In this document: positions 56,400 through 64,000 of the stretch, piece after piece | Layout of the letters: every line of letters begins with the position of its first letter | Position numbering within the stretch: position 1 is the stretch's first letter | Assembly: GCA_018296165.2 (NCBI GenBank) | Contig: JACKQL020000075.1 | Span: forward strand, 62,001 to 126,000 | Direction of reading: 5' to 3' | DNA length: 64,000 nucleotides | Source: Termitomyces sp. T153 | Taxonomy: Eukaryota > Basidiomycota > Agaricomycetes > Agaricales > Lyophyllaceae | Made by a program: the position numbers and the translations under genes | The notes under the pieces: model-generated | What the model saw: the letters and a program-made list of their open reading frames with translations, nothing else | The model's database searches: none | Told to the model about the DNA's origin: nothing

Positions 56400-59300
56400 C
56401 TATTGTATGTTGATGTGCTTTGCATGAGTGTGTCCCCTCATAGATCCTGCAAGTGCAATAGATGATCAATTATCAGCCTTTAAGGTAGCCAGGAGTGGTT
56501 GTAGTAAGTCAAGTTTGACAAGGAAATTGTGCATCCATAATGCCTATTGGGTCCCATGTGTCAGGGCCATATGTTCTGCCTCTGCTGTGCTTAGAGCTAC
56601 TGCCTGCTGTTTCTTAGAGCTCCACAAGACTGGGGCTCCAGCCATCATGAATACATAGTCTGAGGTAGACCTTCTTGTGTCAAGGTCTTCTCCATAATCA
56701 GCATCTACATAGTCCACAGGCTTGGTTAAAGTGGTGCTGTTCTTTGAGTACATGAGTCAATATCCTAACATTCCCTTCACATACTCAGGCACATGGTGTA
56801 GAGCATTCTAGTGTGTGGGGCTAGGGTTTGTCTAGAATCAAGCTAGGAGTCCAACTGCAAACAATAAGTCTGGCCATGTTGCAGCTTATGCTCACATGAG
56901 CAATCCAAGGAGCTCCCTGTACAGTTTATTCTTTATGAATATCTTGTCTTGTCTGACTTGGTCTGGGGTCCCATGGCTTCTGTTAGGATCACTCCAGTTG
57001 GTAGAGGTGGTCAATTGAGGATTGCATTTGCTCATGCTGAAATATTCCAGGACCCTAACAAGGTAAGCATGCTGAGAGAGTGTGATTGTTACTGGTATCC
57101 TAGTCTCATTTGATTGCTATATCTAGGATGTATGAGGGGGTTCTCAAGTCCTTAATGTTGGAAATACTTGCCAGCTCATTCTTTGCATTTGCTGCTTCTG
57201 TCTGAGTAGTTGAAATGCCAAAGATGTTATCATTAAAGGTGTTTGTTGCTATATATTCCCCTCTGGCCCTCCTTGCTTGTATGCATGGGTCTGCATGCAA
57301 AGTGTGGTATCCTAGTGCCCTGTATGCTGTGTCTAGTGTCTAAAGCCAGTCTTGACTGCCCTGCATCAGTCCAGACAACATCTTCTAGAGTTCCACAACT
57401 TTCTCCTCCACTCCAGACAGACTGAGTAGTACATCCATGAAGATCTGGTATTCAGGGACACTGTTAAGGTAAGCAGACACAAAATCTATTTGCCACACTT
57501 CCAGGTCCAACATTATGGCCATTGCAGTCAATATCCAAAGGGACTCTACATGGACCACTGCCACATATGTCTTCTCATAGTCATCACCTAATATCTGTGA
57601 GTAATTCTTAGCTACCAACCTAGCCTTCCACCTGACAACACTCCCCTCTGCATTGTACTTGTTTGCAAAAACCCACCTACAGCTTATAATTTTTTTACCT
57701 GCAGGCACAGAATCCTTAGGCATGAGTTACATCATGCCTCTCTCTTTGAGCATTGTAATTTCTGTCTGGATTGCTAGGAGCTAAAGATCCTCCCTCCTCA
57801 TTGCCTCATCATAGTTTCTTGGTAACACTAGACCTGTATTACTTCTAATGCTATAAATGCATATGTGTTGCTTGCCAAGTAAGATTGTATATTAGAGGGT
57901 GGCAGGCCTTGGATCCTATTTGATCTATGGGTTTATGGCACAGGTGGCATTGAGGTTGCTACATTAGGTGCTGGTGGTGCCTTGCCTGCAGAGTTGCCAA
58001 CACCTTGATTAAGCTCCTTGATCATTGTTACTTTATATAGGGGTGCATTGCCCATTATTCTAGGCATGACTGGTTGGTGTGGAGTAAGTAGCCCTGGAGT
58101 AATTGATGGAGTAGGAAGTGGTGGCATGTCTGGCAGCAGGTTGTCATCTGCTTTGATGGTCATGAGAGTCTGATGACCTGTCCTTTTATTGAAGATCACA
58201 TCACAAGATGTGACTATTGACCTCGTTGATTTGTCAAAGAGTCTGTAGCCTCCCTTCCCAGCATATCCCACAAGTGTGTATTTTACTGACTGTAGGTCTA
58301 GTTTTGACTTAATCAACTCCTCAGAGACTTTCACAAATGCCATGCAGCTGAATGGTCAAAGGTGATTGATGTTTTGGCAAGTACCCATCCAGGTTTCCTC
58401 TGAAATTTTGTTATGGTGGGCTGATGGGAGTCTGTTTTAGGTGTAGATCTGCATAGCAGCTGCTACTGCCCACAGATCCTTAGGCAGACCACTCTCAGCT
58501 AGGACACACCTTATGCCTTTGATAACCATATATATTGCTTGCTTGACAAACCAGTTTTGAGAATGTGCATAGAGTACCACAGGTCTTAAGATGATGCTGT
58601 TCATCAAGCCACTCACATCCCACATCCACATGGACCATCAGAAGTTTTTGTCCTGTCTGCCACTCCAATTTAGTGTGATAAGATCTGAATGCAGCAAGCG
58701 TCATGGCAGCATCTCTTTGCATCAAGAAATATCCTGCTAATTAGAGGTATGCTCATCTGCAGCTATTGTCAGGTAAGAAGCTCCCCATGGTAATGGTCTC
58801 ATGGCTGGTCCCCATAGATCCATGTAAATGCAGTTGTTTGGGTACTTCTCAATGTTTTGCTCCCCATTGTATGATCTTGTTGTGTGTTTTCCATACATGC
58901 AACCTTAACACAGTCCCTTTGTCTCTACATTGCCCTTTATGTCCAGCCTGTTGAGCAATCTAGCTGTTATCACTTTCTAAATACTGCTTACTCTGGTGTG
59001 CCCAAAGTGGCAATGCCACCCCTCCAAGTCAATGAGGTGGTCCAGCTTAGTCACAATCATTGCTGCTATTTGTGGAGTGGGTTCAAAACCATTGAGAAGG
59101 TACATTTCTTTGCTCCTCTTTTCTACCATCACTGTTCTCCCATCAGGATCATTAAAAGTAGCTTTGCCCTGAGCAAACAGCACAGCAAACCTAGTGCAAT
59201 CAAATTTATCAATGGATATGATATTTGCAGCTAAGTCAGGAGTATGTAAGGCATCTTAAAACACTAGTTCTGTGCTCCCAAACTCATTCTGTACCCTTTT

Positions 59301-60020
59301 TCTGACTGTGCCAGACTCCAGATCCAATAATGTAGAATATAGTGTCTTTAGTAACTGCCTGGTCCTATCTCAGTGTTCCAAAAGGGGTGTAATATGAGAA
59401 TGAGTCCTGGTCCACAAAACAATGATCAATTGCACCAGAGTTGGCAAACATTGGTATGGTGCGACTTGCTAACATCAAGGTCATAATAGTGATGTTTTTA
59501 ATGAGAACTACTGGTTCAAGTGTAGTCTCAATGATGGCTGCCAAAGCATATGTCTTCTGTGCTTGGTTGGTAGTAGGGTTTGCATTGGTTAGGTGTGCTT
59601 CAGGGTTGCATGTGTTTTGGAGATTATTTCCAGACTTTTATGGTTGCTAATACTTGTCTGTGGCTTTTGAAATTTGATGGGAACTGTCCTTCCCTTCCTC
59701 CACCTTGCTAGTAGCATTGCTCAATCATGTGTCCAGTGCATCTGCAGTTCTGGTTTATACATACTAGTTTGTCCCTCTGAGGCTTTGCATTGGCTCTCAG
59801 AGGCTGTAGCCAATAGAATATTTGCCTTTTGCATCTTCAGCCTTTCCCAGTGGACTAGTAGGCCTAATACCAGGTTTGCAGATGTTTTGGTCAAGTACAT
59901 ACCAGTGACTACAGTGTTCCATGATTTGGGTAATAATGTTATAACGATGGAGTAAAAAGTGGCATCAGTTATTGTTGCCCCTTTTTTTATGGTATTCACT
60001 CATTTCACACATAGGTCAAA
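56400..60020 (-). pseudogene. gag-pol of copia D
   Basis: Reading from right to left: gag near 59,720-60,000 (TFYSIVITLLPKSWNTVVTG); a gag-pre-integrase block near 58,980-59,180 (LEGWHCHFGHTRVSSI); integrase core and later part (58,440-58,725, SGLPKDLWAVAAAM; then 57,933-58,343, YTLVGYAGKGGYRLFDKS); RT near 57,385-57,723 (SCRWVFANKYNAEGSVVR, VWQIDFVSAYLNS); and RNase H near 56,544-56,753 (VDADYGEDLDTRRSTSDYVF). The RT catalytic box reads FNDN where Y-x-D-D is expected, near 57,200. Frequent stops and frame changes. Confidence 0.88.
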
Positions 60021-60557
60021 AATATGCATTGGGAAGTCAGTGCCATCTGTGAATCTTGTAGATCAAAGAGCATTCTTGGCCTCCATAGCTACTAATTCAG
60101 ACACCTCCCTGTAAGCTTTAGTTAGTGAATCTCAAGCCTGGGCTGCTGACCCATCCATTTTTATTCCTAGTCCCACTGGGTTTTTACAATTGTATATGAT
60201 AAGTCCCATTGACCAGGCATCTTTCTGGTCACATTTCACACTCAAGGAGTAAAGAGAAGACCATTGTGTGGGTTTGGAGTCTTTGGTTGACTCTAATTTT
60301 ATGTTGGTCTGTGTGTATGTAGTAATTTTTGGCTTCAGGTTTACTCTATTGAGATAACTCTTTGCTCTGCATGCACAGGCTGAAATCAGTACCTGAAGTT
60401 GATCCTGTTGAACTGCTGTTCCTCAGGGAATATGGGAGGTCCACTGGTGTGCATGTTTGACATCTTTCATTGGACAGTAAGAAGAACTTGAATTGTATGG
60501 CAAGTGCATGTTGCAAGAGTTTTGCATAGAAAAAATATGCTAACAGAGCCTATAACC

Positions 60558-60893
60558 TGTAGAGCAAAACAAGTCATAAGACCTCAGTGTTGCAACATTA
60601 AGTTAGACAGCTGTATTGATATATCTGTAGAGCAAAACAAGTCATAAGACTACAGGAATCCATAAGTACCAAATAGGTAAACTATAAATATGCATTATGT
60701 ACCCTCAGTGTTGCAATATTAAGTTAAACAGTAAGTATTTGTACCCTCAAAAATAAGGTTTCCAAACAAAGTCTGGTAAATATGGAGAAAGAAATAGTGG
60801 TGTAACATACATTAAGTATATAAAAGGAAAGTGATATGAAAATAAAAAAGAAAAATAAACTAGTAGCAGGCAGAGCAGAGTCATACTTCAACA
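60558..60893 (-). repeat. 5' LTR of copia D
   Basis: 336 bp; it is the right copy on the plus strand. The minus-strand sequence directly inside it begins ggttataggctctg, a possible primer-binding site. Confidence 0.88.
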
Positions 60894-60917
60894 TAGAGTA
60901 CATGACAAACACTCTCA

Positions 60918-61060
60918 GTTGACTTTACATTGCATTAAGTGACTGAATGTGAGTAGAATTAATTCATCATTTATTTACAATGGCTCACTTACTTCTGTAG
61001 ATTAAAACCATGCTTTACTCTGCAGGTATATAAAGTTGACTTTATGTTCCATTGAGTGAC
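60918..61060 (+). repeat. two-copy ~29-bp repeat upstream of copia E
   Basis: gttgactttacattgcatta-agtgactga near 60,918 and gttgactttatgttccattg-agtgactga near 61,031 are imperfect copies about 113 bp apart. They may be U3-like repeats of the adjoining copia remnant. Confidence 0.45.
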
Positions 61061-61202
61061 TGAGGACTATGTGTTTTACTGTGCAGGTTATAGCTGCATT
61101 AGCACTCCTATACATATTTTTTTCTTGTTCTTGTTGACTCTTGCTCTGGAAAGTCAACTCCACATCCATACACTACATTGACACATATACACTACTACAT
61201 CA

Positions 61203-62575
61203 ATGACATCCACGAACTTGGCATACCCACCAAATTTGTCTGAGGAAGTCCACTTTGACAGGACTAACTACACTCCTTTTAAAAACTGTGTTCTAATTGC
61301 AGCCAGAGCATGTAGTGCTCATGGCTACCTAGATGGCCATTCAAAAACCCAGCTCAATGACAACCATTGAGGTGAAATCCACAGAGTGGTTGTTGAAGAC
61401 CCCATCTCTTGAGGAATGAGAGGAAAGGGATGCATAGGTCCTGAGAATCATTATATACACTAAAAATTCTGTTGTACTAGAGATCAAAATGGAAGGCACA
61501 ACAGTGAAGGCATGGACAATGCTTACTAAAAACTATGGTGTTTTTTTGTAAATTACAGCAGTGAATGCCAAAAAGAGACTGTACACCACAGACTTTGTAG
61601 ATACAATGGATTTACTTAAGCACATCAAAGAAGGAGAAGTGGAAGTTAGCTTTCTGAAAAAGTACTATTCTATTGCTACCAGAATAGTGGAATGCAGTGG
61701 TTGCAGAGCTGGACTCAATAAAAGAAACAAAGGATGTTGTTGTATCACTCACAGTCCATTGAGACCAATTGTTTCTACAAAAACAGAAGGCAGGAATCTC
61801 CACACCAGTGCTATAAAATCAGACAAATCTGTCAAAACCAAACATCATGTGTGTAAACCCAAACTGTTAAAGATCAAGTCACTTGATTAAATGTGAAAAC
61901 CCAAACTGTCAAAAATCAGGTCACTTGATCAAAAATTGCTGCTGCAAAGCAGAAATCAGTGAATGCATAGCAAACAAAATTCAAACCACCACACCTGTCA
62001 CAAATGTAGCAGAGATAGCAAGCCAGTGATTTGACACATAGTCTTATGTAATATATGCACTATTAGCTACCCTGCAAGGTCACTGTGATGGGCAAGATCA
62101 GTTAGCAATGATTAAATAGACAGGAGCAAATACCACCAAAGTATAAAATGTACCTACATATGCAAATTCAGGTGCCACAGACCACTTTTTCATAAACAGA
62201 GAAGCTTTCTCTGACTACAAAGAATTATAGAACCTAATAGAGGAGCACACTGTTCCAAAAAAGGTGATGTTTTGAGTAATAGGTTGAGTAACTGTAAAAA
62301 GGATTTGTAAAACATCCTAAGAGTCATCTGAATCAGTATTCAGGAATGCACTACATGCTCTAGATCTCACATCAAAACCCATCTTGATTGATTGTTTTGA
62401 TAAAGCCAGCTTTAACATTGTCTTTGGTGGAGGGCAGGTATATTTCCAGGACTCTAGTGGCAGAGAAGTGCTCTGTGGAACCAGAAATAGTGGGATAATC
62501 CCACATTTCTGGATACTTCCTCACCAGGAAGGATGCCATGACCACCTTGACAGCTTTTACCTCATATCACCTTGA
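61203..62575 (+). pseudogene. Ty1/copia remnant E (gag, knuckle, pre-integrase)
   Basis: ATG 61203 opens MTSTNLAYPPNLSEEVHFD, a copia gag start. Later blocks read LLKHIKEGEVEVSFLKKYYS and a zinc knuckle CENPNCQKSGHLIKNC near 61,900. Then comes a protease-like DHFFINREAFSDYKEL, and a pre-integrase block FNIVFGGGQVYFQDSSGR near 62,405. Several stops. It stops before any RT. It is a different family from D and lies in the opposite direction, head to head across about 0.3 kb. Confidence 0.72.
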
Positions 62576-63243
62576 GTTAGAGAGGCAAACCAGCAGGAAG
62601 CTTTAGAAAGTGAGAGTGGATGCAGTGTACAAATGGATAAATGATGCATGGTCTATATACCAGATAACTGACATCAAACTCATGCCTCCAAAGGACATGT
62701 TCAAATCCTTTTAGAGACCAACTTGATAAAGTCATGGATTGGGGTTACTCTCAGATATAATCATGTTATTTTGTACACATTGTTTACCACCATCTGATTT
62801 GTTCATCTCAAAAGCATTAAAAACATCTGATAAAAGAGACCCATGTGCTGAGGACTGATCAACCATATCCCTTCAATATTAACATCATGAAGTTTCAAAG
62901 TACTATTAATTTGTTAATTGTTGACATTGGCATTATCTTTGACCTCTTTTTGAGATCCTTTTTCACTTGTTTTCATAGCTCTGGCCAAACTTTCACATCT
63001 TTGAAAGCAGGGTGAACAGCTTTATCCAATTTCTCAAAGGTGCCATTGATCTCATCTTGAAAGCTGGGTGAAAACTCCTCAAACTTAGATGGCTCTGGAT
63101 TCAGAATTGCAACTTCAACACTCTTCTGCCTAATATAACTTTAGGCTGTATATTTTCTTTGGCATTTTTCTTATTCTGATCTTCTAGAATATTCCCTTTA
63201 GACTCTTGATTAAGTAGGAAACTGACATTGAATTGCTTATTGC
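62576..63243. other. repeat-island sequence, unidentified transposon debris
   Basis: The minus strand at about 62,930-63,290 reads coding-like blocks (EEFSPSFQDEINGTFEKLD, NILEDQNKKNAKENIQP) with stops. The composition suggests a transposon protein, but I do not recognise the family. Confidence 0.35.
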
Positions 63244-63611
63244 TGTAAGAGCAACTTATGGAGCAGCAGATCTGAGTCATGCAGCTAGCAGAGGGGAATC
63301 CAAAGTATATTAGCAAGTAGATAAAGATACAAGCAGTAACTAATTACTTAGCAGAGGGGAATCTAAAGAGAACAAGTTTAAGGATCCTTACTGCTTGGTG
63401 CAGCGCATCAGTGGGTGGCAGAGGCATAGGAACAACTGTACAGAAGGCTGGAGTTAGCCCTAACCCTAGGAAGATGATTGGTGAGGTAATATGAAAAGTT
63501 CCATAGGTCTCTAAAGATCTCCAGAGTTCCAAGATAAGCCCTAGAGATATTAAACAAGCTGCAGAGACACTGGAACAAGTTGTGGAGGTTGGAAATGGAA
63601 GTCTCCTGACA
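63244..63611 (-). repeat. 3' LTR of the edge gypsy element
   Basis: 368 bp, B-family LTR in reverse orientation. Several differences from the 43,570 and 55,416 copies show an independent insertion. Confidence 0.85.
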
Positions 63612-64000
63612 TCACCCCCCCTCTAGCATGCAGCATCTCAATATGCAGAGTAGAAAAAGTCCTTGATTGCTCTGTCCACTGGTAAAATAGGATAGATTCC
63701 TTGTATGGTATGCAGAGCATCCAGGTGCTTCCTGTGGAACTCCTTAATGTGCTCCAGGGCATGTACATTCTCCCACAGTTCCCAGGAGATGTCCTTGATC
63801 CTGTAGCTCTTTTACTTCACCTTGTATTGTAGTTGTTGCTAGAACAAACAACTATTCAGGATTTCCTCCACCTCATATTCCTTGTTACTGTTAACTACCA
63901 CTGGAGGTGGTGGAAATGGCAGACATTGTCCCAGAATAGGATCCCTTGGGGCCAGAGTCAATTTCACCATGTTGAACACCAGATGAAGCTGGCACACTCC
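63244..64000 (-). mobile_element. gypsy chromovirus 3' end, B-like family, cut by the window edge
   Basis: A 368-bp LTR (63244-63611) in reverse orientation matches the B LTRs throughout. It starts TGTAAGAGCAAC and ends CTCCTGACA. The adjoining tcacccccc is the reverse of the polypurine tract. From 63,612 to the edge the minus strand carries the polyprotein end, including the EYEVEEIL-type chromodomain start near 63,860-63,885, with stops. The left flank is attgc (63239-63243); the matching duplication would lie beyond the window. Confidence 0.85.

Larger units (their letters stand above)
55902..60893 (-). mobile_element. Ty1/copia element D, complete structure, reverse orientation
   Basis: LTRs of 330 bp (55902-56231) and 336 bp (60558-60893) begin TGTAGAGCAAAA and end TCAACA. 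Exact target duplication tagag (55897-55901 and 60894-60898). A purine tract gggagag abuts the 3' LTR on the minus strand. Domain order on the minus strand is gag, integrase, RT, RNase H, which is the copia order. Frames are broken throughout, so it is inactive. The LTR start contains two related copies of a tgtagagcaaaa segment about 68 bp apart. Confidence 0.92.

Noticed and set aside
35050..64000. Neurospora-type RIP (CpA-targeted) as the decay mechanism
   Set aside because: The loss is specific to CG, and the TGA stops I examined fit former CGA arginine codons. CpA remains abundant, so CpG methylation decay fits better.

Overview
This window is fungal, most likely from an Agaricomycete basidiomycete. 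Genes are cut by many short introns of about 45-70 nt with GT..AG ends. The gene families are typical of mushroom-forming fungi: DUF6535, a secreted M43 metalloprotease, a GT2 cell-wall polysaccharide synthase and Plavaka-type DNA transposon remnants. Coding spans run from the first start codon to the stop codon and include introns. Splice sites were inferred by eye from frame continuity and family similarity.

The window has two halves. Positions 1 to about 35,050 are ordinary gene-bearing DNA with normal CpG content. In order they hold: the tail of an unidentified gene; an M43 metalloprotease (+); a seven-knuckle CCHC protein (-); proteasome lid subunit RPN8 (-); a decayed DUF6535 gene (-); an MDR oxidoreductase (+); a GT2 processive glycosyltransferase (-) divergent from a membrane-anchored GH16 (+); an isopenicillin-N-synthase-like 2OG-Fe(II) oxygenase (+); a long coiled-coil protein (-); a decayed kinase-like gene (-); a membrane-anchored amidohydrolase (-); and an unidentified polar protein (-).

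From about 35,050 to the right edge the DNA is a transposon island that is strongly CpG-depleted. By eye I see no CG dinucleotide between about 35,575 and 39,120. It holds three solo LTRs of one family, a degenerate gypsy 3' end joined to a Plavaka transposase remnant, a long tRNA-derived SINE, and a three-level nested LTR tower. In the tower, solo LTR C (47,163-48,400) sits in gypsy chromovirus A (44,956-52,584), which sits in gypsy chromovirus B (43,570-55,785). Next come a complete but dead Ty1/copia element (55,902-60,893, -), a second copia remnant (+), and a gypsy 3' end running off the right edge. Most insertions keep 5-bp target-site duplications, so their order of arrival can be read directly.

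Every retroelement with coding sequence is dead. Stops that fit CGA-to-TGA change, altered catalytic motifs and a large internal deletion are visible. The pattern fits CpG methylation followed by deamination. Solo LTR C keeps its CpGs and is therefore the youngest insertion. I found no CRISPR array, bacterial operon, rRNA or functional tRNA gene, and no convincing new multi-gene system. The most informative features are the nested retroelement stratigraphy, the long SINE, and the divergent GT2/GH16 cell-wall pair.
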